Source: Leptospira terpstrae serovar Hualin str. LT 11-33 = ATCC 700639
Lineage (GTDB): Bacteria; Spirochaetota; Leptospiria; Leptospirales; Leptospiraceae
Length of the DNA: 64,000 nt
Assembly (NCBI RefSeq): GCF_000332495.1
Contig: NZ_AOGW02000006.1
Span: forward strand, 124,001-188,000
Reading direction: 5' to 3'
Shown one piece after another: positions 37,613-47,103 of this stretch; the stretch's first letter is position 1; the number at the start of each line of letters is the position of its first letter. The translations under genes and the position numbers were made by a program. The notes under the pieces were generated by a model. The model was not told where the DNA came from and searched no databases. It saw only the letters and a list, made by a program, of their open reading frames with translations.

Positions 37613-40600
37613 TTATTTTCTTTTCTTTAGTTTGTAGTAAGCAGAGAAACTTGCCGGGATAAAGATCAAGGACCCAAAGGTTCCAAATCCAAGTCCCCAG
37701 GCCAAGGAAAGTGTCATTGGAATGAGAAGAGGATCCGATCCACCAATCGCATATGCTGTTGGGATCATACCGGCCATGGTTGTCATGGTTGTTACCAAAA
37801 TAGGTCGGAACCTTTCAGAAGATGCGGTGATCAGTGAATCATACAACCCTTCTCCTTTCGCTTGGAATTCTTGGATGGTATCCACAAGTACGATGGATGC
37901 GTTTACAATCACCCCCGCAAGACCAATGATACCTATCATAGCAAGAAAACTAAGAGCCTTCCCTGAAATCAAAAATCCAAACACCACACCCACAAACCCT
38001 AAAGGAATGGATAACAAAATGAGGATTGGTTTTTTGATGCTATTGAATATGATCGCAAGGATCGCAAAAATTCCAAAGAGTGCGAGAACTCCCGCGATTA
38101 GAAGGGAAACCATGGACTTAGCAGTTTCTTCTTGTTCTCCTCTAAATTTAATTTTATAACCTGGATATTTTTTTCCAATATTTCCAAACTCATCTACAAT
38201 TTTTCCATTCACAATAGAAGAACTTGTAACAGCTTCATTTACATCCGCAAGGACAGTGATTGCTTTTTCATAGTCATTATGATATAAAGCCTCTATCCCT
38301 TGTACCGTAGTTTTTGTAGTCACGGCTGTAATCGGTGTTAGGAGGCCAAATTTATTTGAAATTTGAATCGAATCTAGATCCTCAATTCCATCTCGAAATC
38401 TGTCATCATTTTGGATAATGATTCGAACTTCATCCTTTCCCTTACGAAGGTTAGATGCTTCGAGTCCATCCATAGCGGTGCGAACATAGTAGGCTGTAAT
38501 TTCTGTATCGATTCCCGTTATGGCAGATGCTGTGTCTTTTACTCGAATTTGAATTTCTTCTCGTCCAGGTTTGTAATCATCATTGATGTTGATCACTCCC
38601 TCTTGTTTTTTAAGGAATCCTTGCATCTCGTTCGAAATCTGTTTTAATACTTTGTAGTCACGACCTTCGATGGCTACAGTCACCGCAGCACCGATGGGAG
38701 GGCCGTTCACAACCAAATCCACCATCACGGAAACAGCATTCGGTAATTTTTTTAAATCGGGTTCTAATTCTCCAAAAATTTCCTGAGCCGTACGATTACG
38801 TTCCGTTTCTGGAACCAGAATGATTTGTGCCATTCCCAGTTGTTCTCCAATCCGAGTTAATGGGTCGGTAGGATCCGTTTGTTGGATTCCTATTTTTAGA
38901 ATGATACTTTGCACTTCCGATTTAGGAATTTTATTCAAAATGGGCTGAAAGTATTGCAGTTGTTTTGAGGTCTCTTGGGCAGAAAAATCAGGAGGAAATT
39001 CTGCACGAACGAGTACATAATCAATCCCTTCCTTTGGAAATAAATTGAAATTCATAAGTCCGACAAGTCCACAAGACGACAAAAACACAATGAGAATCAA
39101 ACCTAAACTTAAGAAAGGACGTTTGACAACCCTTGTAATGAAACGTGTAAATCCAGATTTTAAAGACTCAAATCCATTGTCTAAAACCATACGAAACTTT
39201 TCACGGTGTTTCGAACGTTTTTTGACTTCATGTGATGTGAACTGCGCATACCGAACTGGAAGTAGTAAAAACGATTCAAATAAAGATAAGGTCAGAGCAA
39301 CAATTACCATAAAGGGAATTTGCCAAATGAACTTCCCCATAATCCCAGACATAAATGCCATCGGTAAAAAGGCAGCGACTGTTGTGAGGTAAGAACCAAT
39401 GATAGGAACAAACAATTCACTAGCTCCAAGGACAGCTGCTTCTCTTGAATCCATTTTTCTGGATCTATGTTTATAGATATTTTCAGAAATGATAATGCTG
39501 TTATCGACAAGCATTCCCAGGGAGATAATAATCCCAAGCATTGATACTAAGTTGAAAGAAACATCAAAGATAGGAAACGCAATCGTCGTAGCAAACAATG
39601 TCAATGGCAAAGAGAGACTTGTTAAAAGTGAATCTTTAAAACTAAAAAAGAGAATAAGAACCACAACAACCAAAAACAAACCTTGAAGTGAATTGGTAAT
39701 TACCACATCCAAACGTTTGATCGCACGAGCACCTTCATTGTTTAGTTCCGTAAATTGAATATTTGCTGGAATTTGTTTTTTTAATTCTGCAATTCGTCCC
39801 TGTACTGCTTCTACAGTACGAATGATATCTGCACTGTCTTTTTTAATGATTTGAAGGACATAGGCAGGTTCCCCATTCACAACGGCAATGACCCTTGGCC
39901 TTTCATAAGTATCTTTTACATTGGCTACTTGTGATAAAAGAATCGTATTTCCTGTTTCATTCGAACGGATGGGAATATTTTTTATATCGTTGATTTCACT
40001 GATCTCTCCTGTGACCCGAATGTCTTGGGTGATGGGACGTAAAAAAGATCCTGCAGGAACACTGATGTTTCGTTTAGATATGGCATTGATGATATCGGAA
40101 AAACCAAGAGTGTATTTTTTTTTCAAGTCGGGATCCACACGAATCCGCCACTCTTCTTTTCGTTTTCCAAAGGCATCCACGCGAGATACCCCAGAAACTT
40201 TACGCATTTCATCTTCAATGAAGCGACCCATTTCCTGAAGTTCCATCTCATCCATAGCACCATGGATCGCAATTTCTAACACAGGAAAGTTGGAACTCTT
40301 TTGTTCCGTTACAATGGGTCTGTCTTTGACAGTGGATGGTAAATTGGTTACGCGGTCCACTGCACGTCTGATATCGTTTACAACACCATCTGGATTGTTG
40401 TGTTCTAAATCGATTTTGATACTGATATCGGATTCTGAGTTACGAGAAATAGAACGGACCGAATCTAAACCTTCCACCTCGCGTAACTTCTCTTCGATGG
40501 GAATGGTAACTTTTTTTTCCACATCGACGGGACTGGCACCAGGATAAACGGTAAGGACACGCACTTGACGAAAATTCACTCTCGGAAATGCTTCTCGTTT

Positions 40601-40699
40601 CATGGAAAGCACGGAGATCATTCCCGCAAGGAACAAAAAGATAAAAACCAAGTTAGCAACTAATGGTTTATAGACGAAGAAATGGATAATTTTTTTCAT
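37613..40699 (-). CDS. RND-family efflux transporter (AcrB/HAE-1-type)
   Basis: A 1028-residue inner-membrane proton-driven pump subunit. Twelve hydrophobic helices in the RND arrangement are visible: helix 1 at about 10-30, helices 2-6 about 335-490, helix 7 about 535, helices 8-12 about 860-1015, with two large periplasmic loops (about 35-330 and 560-855). Typical strings are VDVEKKVTIPIEEKLREVEG and VDNSIIISENIYKHR (helix 4 region). Usually such pumps need a periplasmic adaptor and an outer-membrane channel; neither is adjacent, so the partners must lie elsewhere. The leader lacks a clear Shine-Dalgarno. The substrate is unknown. Confidence 0.93.
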   Translation of the reverse strand: MKKIIHFFVYKPLVANLVFIFLFLAGMISVLSMKREAFPRVNFRQVRVLTVYPGASPVDVEKKVTIPIEEKLREVEGLDSVRSISRNSESDISIKIDLEHNNPDGVVNDIRRAVDRVTNLPSTVKDRPIVTEQKSSNFPVLEIAIHGAMDEMELQEMGRFIEDEMRKVSGVSRVDAFGKRKEEWRIRVDPDLKKKYTLGFSDIINAISKRNISVPAGSFLRPITQDIRVTGEISEINDIKNIPIRSNETGNTILLSQVANVKDTYERPRVIAVVNGEPAYVLQIIKKDSADIIRTVEAVQGRIAELKKQIPANIQFTELNNEGARAIKRLDVVITNSLQGLFLVVVVLILFFSFKDSLLTSLSLPLTLFATTIAFPIFDVSFNLVSMLGIIISLGMLVDNSIIISENIYKHRSRKMDSREAAVLGASELFVPIIGSYLTTVAAFLPMAFMSGIMGKFIWQIPFMVIVALTLSLFESFLLLPVRYAQFTSHEVKKRSKHREKFRMVLDNGFESLKSGFTRFITRVVKRPFLSLGLILIVFLSSCGLVGLMNFNLFPKEGIDYVLVRAEFPPDFSAQETSKQLQYFQPILNKIPKSEVQSIILKIGIQQTDPTDPLTRIGEQLGMAQIILVPETERNRTAQEIFGELEPDLKKLPNAVSVMVDLVVNGPPIGAAVTVAIEGRDYKVLKQISNEMQGFLKKQEGVININDDYKPGREEIQIRVKDTASAITGIDTEITAYYVRTAMDGLEASNLRKGKDEVRIIIQNDDRFRDGIEDLDSIQISNKFGLLTPITAVTTKTTVQGIEALYHNDYEKAITVLADVNEAVTSSSIVNGKIVDEFGNIGKKYPGYKIKFRGEQEETAKSMVSLLIAGVLALFGIFAILAIIFNSIKKPILILLSIPLGFVGVVFGFLISGKALSFLAMIGIIGLAGVIVNASIVLVDTIQEFQAKGEGLYDSLITASSERFRPILVTTMTTMAGMIPTAYAIGGSDPLLIPMTLSLAWGLGFGTFGSLIFIPASFSAYYKLKKRK

Positions 40700-40761
40700 A
40701 AATATAATTCGATTTTAATCAACCTAGTAATCTTGAATGTTGGGTCAAGATGAAAAGAAAT

Positions 40762-41436
40762 TTATTGACTTTGGTTTTCTGACTCGCGTTCTTTTAATAC
40801 AGTTTCTATCACTTCCACAAAAACCGAAGTATCCTGTGCCCCACTCACCGCATACTTTCCACCGACTATGAAATAAGGAACCCCACTAATTCCATTTTGG
40901 TGGTAATAGGATATTTCTTGGCGGATATGTTCTTTGAGTTCTGGGTCTGCAAAAACGGCATCAAACTTAATACGATCTTGATAAACAGGCTCGGCTACTT
41001 TCCAAATGACTTCTTTATCTGTAAGGTCCTTTCCTTCGGTAAAGTTGGCCGAAAAAAATAAATCTACTAATTTAGCTTGTTCTTCCAAACTAGAAAGTCC
41101 GGCAACCAGTGCATGTAATACCAATGTGTTGGTAGCCTTTGGTATCGATTCAAATTGAAAAGAAATTCCTACATCCTTTCCTATTTGCGTGAGTCTTTGC
41201 CAAGCACCATCCAAACGATCCAAACTTCCAAATTTTTGTGTTAGGTGCTGTTTATAATCAATTCCTTCTTCGGGAATTTCGGGAGATAATTGAAAAGGCC
41301 TCCATCGAACTTGTGGATCGATTTTATTACCTACGGTTTGGAGGGCCAACTCCAGTTTCTTTTTTCCAACATAACACCAGGGACAAGCTACATCGGATAC
41401 GATATCAATGGAAAAAGGTTCAGAGTTGGTTGACAT
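40762..41436 (-). CDS. DsbA-family oxidoreductase, FrnE-like
   Basis: A 224-residue thioredoxin-fold protein of the FrnE/DsbA-like cytoplasmic group. The active site CPWC follows IDIVSDVA near residue 18-21 (VACPWCYVGKKKLE); helical insertion spans about 60-170; the cis-Pro loop is GISGVPYFIVGGKYAVSGAQ (about 183-202). No signal peptide is present, so it probably acts in the cytoplasm on small-molecule or protein thiols. It is divergent from the nitroreductase-like gene (52 bp), and a shared redox-stress role is a plausible inference. Confidence 0.92.
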   Translation of the reverse strand: MSTNSEPFSIDIVSDVACPWCYVGKKKLELALQTVGNKIDPQVRWRPFQLSPEIPEEGIDYKQHLTQKFGSLDRLDGAWQRLTQIGKDVGISFQFESIPKATNTLVLHALVAGLSSLEEQAKLVDLFFSANFTEGKDLTDKEVIWKVAEPVYQDRIKFDAVFADPELKEHIRQEISYYHQNGISGVPYFIVGGKYAVSGAQDTSVFVEVIETVLKERESENQSQ

Positions 41437-41488
41437 TTAAGGTTAGACTCCGGTTCAATTAAGGTCTAAAACCAGAAATGGGAAAATA

Positions 41489-42673
41489 ATGATGCTCACA
41501 AGAAAAAGATTTCTAATTAACAGTTTTGCCTCAGGTGCCTTGGTTTCCCTTTCCACAATACAAAATCACTTGTACGGTTATACCGCACAGGATTCGGCCA
41601 ACCATAGGAAAGACCCCCTTGCCTATGCGGAATCGCTCGGGTTCACCAAACCTTTGGACCAGATCCTTGTCACAGCACTCCTTGCCCCCAATTCCCATAA
41701 TTCCCAACCCTGGAAAATCAGGCGGGTTTCAGATTCTGAATTTTTACTTTTTGGTGATGGGGATAAACAACTCCAGGAAATTGATTCTTTGAACCGCCAA
41801 TTGTTTCATACGCAAGGGGCTTTTTTAGAATTGGCTCATTTAACAGCCGATAAACTAATGTTTGATACTAAAATTACCTACTTCCCCAATGGGAAACCTA
41901 GTTCTAAAACATTCAATAGAAACCCAGTAGCAAAATTTGAAATCTTTCCTAAATCTAAATGTGTTCATGACTTCTTATTTGCCGGAATTCCTTCCCGCCG
42001 GATGAACCGTTCCGTTTATACGGGACCAATGATTACAGAAGAAGAGATGGATGATTTAAAAATGTTAACGGGACCCTCCAAACACAAAATACTCTTTCTC
42101 AATGATCCAAAAAAATTAGAATCCATCCTACCTCTCCTTGATTCTGCCTTTGCCATGGAAACCAATCGTACGGAATCCAATGAATTAAACCGTAAATGGT
42201 TTCGTGTATCCAAAGAAGACATCTATAAAAATAGAGATGGACTCACACTGGAAGGAAATGGACTTTCTGGAATCAAACTTTGGTTTGCCAAAACTTTTTT
42301 TGTGGATCTATCGAAAGAAGCCTGGCATTCTGAATCCTCCAAAGATGCGGGAATTCAAATGTTTAAAAACCAAGTGTATTCTTCTAAAGCTTTGGTATTC
42401 TTTATCACGGAAGGATCTGACGAAGAACGAACTTGGATTGAAACGGGAAGAGATTTTATGCGCTTCACATTGGCTTGTGCTGTGCGTAACATAACCTTCC
42501 ATACAATGAACCAATCAGTGGAAGATTATCCAGAAAGTAGAATCTTCACCGAACAACTAAAAACGATTCTGGGGTTAAAACCAAAGGAACAAATCCAATT
42601 GATCGCACGAATGGGAAGAAGTTCCTATGAGTATGATTCCCCTAGACGCGAATTCGAAAGTTTTTTAGTTTAG
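41489..42673 (+). CDS. Acg-like nitroreductase-family protein with export-type N-terminus
   Basis: A 394-residue flavin-fold protein similar to the Acg/nitroreductase family. The diagnostic block LLAPNSHNSQPWKI (about 64-77) is the FMN-binding start; further blocks are GIPSRRMNRSVYTG and the C-terminal QLIARMGRSS. Residues 1-30 (TRKRFLINSFASGALVSLS) look like a twin-arginine signal in which the first Arg is Lys (KRFL), so export is possible but not certain. GGGAAAA precedes the ATG; the start may be either of two adjacent ATGs. Acg-type proteins are thought to bind flavin rather than reduce nitro compounds. It converges with the EAL gene by 4 bp. Confidence 0.82.
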   Translation: MMLTRKRFLINSFASGALVSLSTIQNHLYGYTAQDSANHRKDPLAYAESLGFTKPLDQILVTALLAPNSHNSQPWKIRRVSDSEFLLFGDGDKQLQEIDSLNRQLFHTQGAFLELAHLTADKLMFDTKITYFPNGKPSSKTFNRNPVAKFEIFPKSKCVHDFLFAGIPSRRMNRSVYTGPMITEEEMDDLKMLTGPSKHKILFLNDPKKLESILPLLDSAFAMETNRTESNELNRKWFRVSKEDIYKNRDGLTLEGNGLSGIKLWFAKTFFVDLSKEAWHSESSKDAGIQMFKNQVYSSKALVFFITEGSDEERTWIETGRDFMRFTLACAVRNITFHTMNQSVEDYPESRIFTEQLKTILGLKPKEQIQLIARMGRSSYEYDSPRREFESFLV

Positions 42674-43470
42674 AGAGTGGGAAAAGTAACCTCACCTGCT
42701 GATTCAAAAGCAGGTTTGGAAAATAAATACCCTTGGTAGAGATGGATTCCCGAATCTACTAATACTTTCAATTCTTCTATTGTTTCCACACCTTCCGCAA
42801 TGACAGCAATCCCTATCTCACGACAAACACCTGCTATCGCATGGGTTAATTTTTGGGCCACAGAATTGAGATGAATGTTACGAATTAATTCCATATCGAG
42901 TTTGATGAGATCGGGTTGGAATTTCGCAAGTAAGTTCAGACCAGAATAACCAGAGCCAAAATCATCAATTGCCGTTAAAAAACCATATTGTTTGTATGCT
43001 TTAAATATTTTAATGATATGGTCGTGGTCTTGTACTTCTTCCCCTTCAGTTAACTCAAATACCAAACGATTGAGTGGAAACTGGTATTCTCGACTTGCCT
43101 CTAAAGTGGTACGAATGCATGTTTCCGGTTGGTAAATGGCATTGGGTAAAAAATTTATATTTAAATAGGAAGGAATTTGGATCTGGCTTGCGAGTTGGAT
43201 TGCTTTGATTCGACATGCTTGGTCAAACTGGTATCTGTTCGTTGCATTGACTTTGGAAAGAATCGAATATGCAGATTCTCCAGTAATTCCACGCACCAAG
43301 GCTTCATGAGAATAAATCGTTTTTTTGTTCCAATCCACTATGGGTTGGAAAGCCATCGTAAAGGAAAAATCAAGGCCTGCTCCATTTCGGCATTCTGCAC
43401 AGCTATATAATTTGGGAACTTTACCTTCTGGTATAGTAACGAGTTGGTCTTCGGGAAATTTAAATTTCAT
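42670..43470 (-). CDS. EAL-domain c-di-GMP phosphodiesterase with N-terminal CxxC segment
   Basis: A 266-residue protein made almost entirely of an EAL domain (about 36-262), cleaving c-di-GMP to pGpG. Catalytic and binding residues are present: EAL in HEALVRG, NINFLP, ELTEGEE, DDFGSGYSGL, LIKLDM and AEGVET. An unusual N-terminal extension (about 1-35) holds SCAECRNG, a CxxC pair that may bind metal or sense redox. No membrane segment or GGDEF domain is present. It stands alone behind a 53-bp gap from the TauE gene and overlaps the nitroreductase end by 4 bp. It is the third c-di-GMP protein in the window. Confidence 0.93.
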   Translation of the reverse strand: MKFKFPEDQLVTIPEGKVPKLYSCAECRNGAGLDFSFTMAFQPIVDWNKKTIYSHEALVRGITGESAYSILSKVNATNRYQFDQACRIKAIQLASQIQIPSYLNINFLPNAIYQPETCIRTTLEASREYQFPLNRLVFELTEGEEVQDHDHIIKIFKAYKQYGFLTAIDDFGSGYSGLNLLAKFQPDLIKLDMELIRNIHLNSVAQKLTHAIAGVCREIGIAVIAEGVETIEELKVLVDSGIHLYQGYLFSKPAFESAGEVTFPTL

Positions 43471-43523
43471 AATACCGTTGTGTAATTTAGACGAAATCTA
43501 CTGATCCAAACGAATTTAAGCAA

Positions 43524-44423
43524 TTAGAATTTGGGAAGTTTTCCGAGCACATACCAAACCACTACCAAAAATTGGAAGATGGCGGTGACGAGAAGGATGC
43601 TATATGGTTTGGCATTCACAGCCTTTAAAGAACCAATCCTTGCACCGAAAATCCCTCCAAAACTTCCTACTAGGGCAAGTTCCAAATGTAATTTTCCTTG
43701 CATAAAAAACAAAACACTCGTTCCAAAGGATGTAAGAAAAATTCCCAAGAAGGAAGTGGCCACTGCTTCCACGGGACTCATACGAAAGTAATACACAAAG
43801 AGGGGAACTGCAAGAAATCCTCCCCCGATGCCAAATAAAGAAGAAAACAAACCAAAAAAGATTCCTGTAAAAAGAACAATCAAAATGGATTTTGTGGAAA
43901 AAGAAAACGATTCCGCATGATTTATATTAGGTGGTTTCTCTGTAAAAGATTGGTAGTATTTCCTTCTTCTCTTTAAAGCGGTAATCAAATTATAAATGGC
44001 AAGGATTCCTAAAAAGAAAGTAAACACGATCAAATAAATGAATTCTGATAAAGGAATTCCGTAATACAACTGTTTGCCGAAATCTGTATCCTCAAACCTT
44101 CCGAATTTATATGCAGTGTATTGGGCCGACGGAATGGATGTGACTAACAAAAGGAAACCTTGTTTCCAGCGGATTTTATTGTTTTTGTAATAAACAAAAA
44201 GGCCAGAAAGAGAAGAAACCGGCATCTGTGCCAATGATACGGCAACTGCCTGAACGGCCGTAAGGTGAAAGAAACTATGGAAGAAGGGAGTGTAAATAAA
44301 CCCTCCTCCCAATCCTAAAAAAGAGGCTAAATACCCAACTAAAAATCCAACTCCAAATACAACGATGATCCCAGGCCAAAATCCCCAGACAAAATCATGG
44401 TAAATTTGAAAGTTGAAATCCAA
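43524..44423 (-). CDS. TauE/SafE-family (sulfite exporter-like) permease
   Basis: A 299-residue inner-membrane protein with about eight hydrophobic segments and an internal duplication. The repeated glycine-rich motif appears as LGLGGGFIYTPFF (about 35-47) and FGIGGGFLAVPLF (about 197-209), typical of the TauE/SafE family that moves sulfite, sulfonates or related organic anions. It sits between a lipoprotein gene (5 bp away) and the EAL gene, in a minus-strand cluster whose first gene is a 146-residue zinc-ribbon-like protein. The transported species is not deducible from sequence. Confidence 0.92.
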   Translation of the reverse strand: MDFNFQIYHDFVWGFWPGIIVVFGVGFLVGYLASFLGLGGGFIYTPFFHSFFHLTAVQAVAVSLAQMPVSSLSGLFVYYKNNKIRWKQGFLLLVTSIPSAQYTAYKFGRFEDTDFGKQLYYGIPLSEFIYLIVFTFFLGILAIYNLITALKRRRKYYQSFTEKPPNINHAESFSFSTKSILIVLFTGIFFGLFSSLFGIGGGFLAVPLFVYYFRMSPVEAVATSFLGIFLTSFGTSVLFFMQGKLHLELALVGSFGGIFGARIGSLKAVNAKPYSILLVTAIFQFLVVVWYVLGKLPKF

Positions 44424-44428
44424 CGGTT

Positions 44429-45001
44429 TTAGAAATGTTCCTTAGCATCCTCAAAGAACTTAAGTGTGGTTCTTTCAAACACTTCTCGTTCTGTTGCCGT
44501 TTCAAAATTGTACCAGGATATAGGAACAAAAAGTAACCACTGCGCATAATTTCGAAAGATATGATAGTCATAGGTTCCTACTTTTTTTCCATCTTTATAG
44601 AGAAGGTACTGCACATCATAACCATCTTGTGTAGACCAAGCAGGAAGGAGAGTTGCAGTCAGAGTAGAAATTCCAAGAAACACTGTCGCCTCAGGGGAAG
44701 GAGAACGGTAATTTACTTTCACATTCACTAAATATCCTGTCTTTGGTACGTCCACCCCTTCCACTGTTGTTTTAAAACGAGTTTTGTTTTGAAAGTAATT
44801 CTTGAGTGCTTCCCTTCCCCCTAAATTCATTTGGGGAAATGTTGGGAGTGCATAAACAAAGTTTGCATCGATTGTTTTTTCTTCGGAAGGAAGAGGAAGG
44901 ATTTTAGGATGATCTTTATAACTGATCAAACAATTGGTAAATAATAAAAGTGCAACTGTTACGATCGCAATCGGTGTATTTTTAGTTTTGGCTATGGTCA
45001 T
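44429..45001 (-). CDS. Putative lipoprotein of unknown function
   Basis: A 190-residue exported protein that I do not recognise. The N-terminus (MTIAKTKNTPIAIVTVALLLFTNC) is a lipoprotein signal with Cys24 after LFTN, a spirochaete-type lipobox. The mature part includes repeated aromatic and positively charged residues and ends with VFERTTLKFFEDAKEHF. GAGGAAGG precedes ATG 45001, which I prefer to an ATG at 45019 lacking one. It overlaps the upstream 146-residue gene by 20 bp and precedes the TauE-family gene by 5 bp; cotranscription is likely. No family was recognised. Confidence 0.8.
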   Translation of the reverse strand: MTIAKTKNTPIAIVTVALLLFTNCLISYKDHPKILPLPSEEKTIDANFVYALPTFPQMNLGGREALKNYFQNKTRFKTTVEGVDVPKTGYLVNVKVNYRSPSPEATVFLGISTLTATLLPAWSTQDGYDVQYLLYKDGKKVGTYDYHIFRNYAQWLLFVPISWYNFETATEREVFERTTLKFFEDAKEHF

Positions 45002-45422
45002 GCAAACCTTCCTCGTCATGTCTTCTTTCTAATTCTTCGTACAATTCTTCTTGGTCTTCAGTAAAAAATAGTTCAAAACCAATTCTTAAACAAACAGGTT
45101 CATCCTCTATGGAAACATTACTAGGTAAAATCAAATTCATTACATAGAATGTATTGGATTCTGCTTCTTCTAAAAACCCTTCTGTGGCATCCCATTCATC
45201 AAAACCTTCTACATCGGGTTTCCGAAATTCTTTTAAAATTTCATCGAATGGTTCTGTGATGTAGTTAAATTCGCCAGATTCACTATCTATGATAAATTGA
45301 ATGTGATGGCAACCAGGCCCCTCTTCTTCTAACGGACTTAAGACTAAACTACCGCAGGCTGGGCAATGGATGATGGGATCGATGGCTCCGCTCGGCCAAT
45401 TGATATTGATGGTTTCGATCAT
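44982..45422 (-). CDS. Small acidic protein with N-terminal zinc-ribbon-like motif
   Basis: A 146-residue, strongly acidic protein not matched to a named family. It has CPAC (about 20-23, IIHCPACGSL) and a downstream CHH (about 38-40), possible ligands of one metal ion. The middle and end are rich in Glu and Asp, the last residues being EEGLHDHSQN. No signal peptide is present. It heads the minus cluster (lipoprotein, TauE) with a 20-bp overlap, and is divergent from the unknown 137-residue gene. The function is unknown. Confidence 0.75.
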   Translation of the reverse strand: MIETININWPSGAIDPIIHCPACGSLVLSPLEEEGPGCHHIQFIIDSESGEFNYITEPFDEILKEFRKPDVEGFDEWDATEGFLEEAESNTFYVMNLILPSNVSIEDEPVCLRIGFELFFTEDQEELYEELERRHDEEGLHDHSQN

Positions 45423-45576
45423 AGGTTACAAACCTCAAGTCCCCATCCTATCGAGTCTCATTCATAGGGAAACCGGAATTTGTTTTTATTTATCAAAAAA
45501 CCATTTAAAACTTACTAAGAAAAACCGAGATAGAATTTGCAATAAAACTGGGGTTCCATTTCTATCAAAAAAACAA

Positions 45577-45990
45577 ATGGGGATTACTGCCGAATACCAA
45601 TCTGCTTTTACATCCAGCTTTCAAGAATTTTTCGGAAATGCTAAAGATATTGGATGGGAACTTTACCACTTGAGCTCAGAACCAGAAAATGATTTTCCTT
45701 CTTGGCTTACCTTCACCATCAGAAATCCGTTAGGTGGCAGAGCACTTGTCTTTCGTTATCATCGTTTAGAGAATAAATTTTATGCACACCTCAAAGTCCA
45801 AGTGATACCAGGAGAAGAAAACTGGAGTCTAGACCAGTTATTTCATAAAAAAGGATACACTGATTTAGATGCTGATGATATCCTTTCTTCCGGTGGGGAA
45901 TGGCTCTTTCATTCCCTTGCACGCCATTATTTCGGAATCATCATTTCTTTTTGTCCTAGAATCTTAGAGCCCGATTATTTTTTAGATTGA
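45577..45990 (+). CDS. Conserved-looking protein of unknown function
   Basis: A 137-residue protein, from ATG 45577: MGITAEYQSAFTSSFQEFFGN. I do not recognise it. The body has many aromatic residues (WELYHL, FPSWLTFTIRNP, FRYHRL) and the C-terminus HYFGIIISFCPRILEPDYFL. The frame is open upstream to 45370, but that extension overlaps the start of the divergent 146-residue gene and reads unlike protein, so I rejected it. No Shine-Dalgarno is evident at 45577, so the start is uncertain. It converges with the BrkB gene, overlapping its last 16 bp. Confidence 0.6.
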   Translation: MGITAEYQSAFTSSFQEFFGNAKDIGWELYHLSSEPENDFPSWLTFTIRNPLGGRALVFRYHRLENKFYAHLKVQVIPGEENWSLDQLFHKKGYTDLDADDILSSGGEWLFHSLARHYFGIIISFCPRILEPDYFLD

Positions 45991-46811
45991 GATTTTTTAT
46001 TTCGATCATCGGCAAGGACTTGGTTCCATAAAAATCCCCAAATGAAAAAAGTAGAGTTGATATAAGTATACAACATGAGTACCACCATTTTCGAAATCAA
46101 ATCATAGGCTAAGGAATAGTTCACACCTACGTTTTTCAGTTTCAAATACCATTGGAATCCAAAACTCATTCCAAGAACCAGTAAGGAGGCAAAAATAGCT
46201 CCTGGTAAATTTTCCTTTAAAGTGGTTTTTGCTTTGGTAATATAAGCATAATAGAATGTAAATAATCCAACACAATACGGCAAAGAGATGAGAGAGACCG
46301 ATAGATACGGATTGTATCTAAAAAAACCAAACCGGAACTTTTGAAACAAAAATCGTTCTGCGGCAACAAAACCAAAGGTAAGATAAAAATACAAAACAAG
46401 AAGTAGAAGTGAAATCACAAGCAAACGAAAGTTGATCCACTGGGAAGCGATAAAACCAACCTTGGTTTCGTCCCGAGAAATAAATCGAAGTGCTTTGGAG
46501 ATCGTTCCAAAGATAGTCAAACTGGAAAAAAACGAAATCGCAATACTTACAGCGATCACATTATAACTTTTAACCTTTGTTAAATTCTCAACACTTTTGT
46601 CTATGGGTTGGAAAATGGGTGCTGGCAAAAATTTACCGATTTGGTCCGTCATTAAATTGATGGTTCTTGGATCCTGCAATAGACCAAGCAGGGTCACAAA
46701 GACAACCAGTAGGGGAAACAAAGTCAAAAGGAAGGTAAACGAAAGTTCCGAAGCAAGGCCATGGACATCGTACTGGTAAACTTCACCGAAAAATCGTCTG
46801 AGGCGTTTCAT
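45975..46811 (-). CDS. YihY/BrkB-family membrane protein
   Basis: A 278-residue inner-membrane protein with six hydrophobic segments (about 22-265) and the family's N-terminal signature VYQYDVHGLASELSFTFLLTLFPLLV. Members were once called RNase BN in error and are now considered membrane proteins of unclear transport or envelope function. The C-terminus is basic (RNKKSQSKK). It is divergent from the 53-residue gene. No regulatory element was recognised. Confidence 0.9.
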   Translation of the reverse strand: MKRLRRFFGEVYQYDVHGLASELSFTFLLTLFPLLVVFVTLLGLLQDPRTINLMTDQIGKFLPAPIFQPIDKSVENLTKVKSYNVIAVSIAISFFSSLTIFGTISKALRFISRDETKVGFIASQWINFRLLVISLLLLVLYFYLTFGFVAAERFLFQKFRFGFFRYNPYLSVSLISLPYCVGLFTFYYAYITKAKTTLKENLPGAIFASLLVLGMSFGFQWYLKLKNVGVNYSLAYDLISKMVVLMLYTYINSTFFIWGFLWNQVLADDRNKKSQSKK

Positions 46812-46921
46812 GCGGTCAGTTTGGAACTTGTCTGTATTTTTGTCTTATTTTTCTTGCAGTCTCATTTACCAAGGAAACCCTGGAAGAATCTCAGTGACGT
46901 ACCTAAAAGGGGAAAACTTCC

Positions 46922-47083
46922 ATGTCAGAAGAAAAAGAAAATAAGAACAAAAAAATCGCGAAGATGACTGTAGCCGAAATTGACGCTGCCATTAAAAAGT
47001 CTGTTGAAACCATGAACGGTGAATCAAGCCTTTATGTGAAACACCTTCGTGAAAGAAAAGAGGAACTTCTAGCTAAGAAATAA
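46922..47083 (+). CDS. Small charged helical protein of unknown function
   Basis: A 53-residue ORF, MSEEKENKNKKIAKMTVAEI onward, ending ELLAKK. It is Lys/Glu rich and predicted helical (about 12-53), with KKSVETMNGESSLYVKHLRE in the middle. AAAGGGGA stands 8 nt before the ATG and a hairpin terminator-like element follows the stop by about 20 bp, which together support a real gene despite its size. No family was recognised. It lies between the divergent BrkB gene and the ABC-F gene. Confidence 0.7.
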   Translation: MSEEKENKNKKIAKMTVAEIDAAIKKSVETMNGESSLYVKHLRERKEELLAKK

Positions 47084-47103
47084 GGTTAGACCCTCCTAAA
47101 TTC

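Noticed and set aside
41489..41578. Strict twin-arginine signal on the nitroreductase-like protein.
   Set aside because: The motif is KRFL rather than RRxFL, so only a possible variant is noted in the gene entry.
45370..45576. Upstream extension of the 137-residue protein to 45370.
   Set aside because: It would overlap the divergent 146-residue gene by 53 bp and reads unlike the rest of the protein; the ATG at 45577 is preferred.
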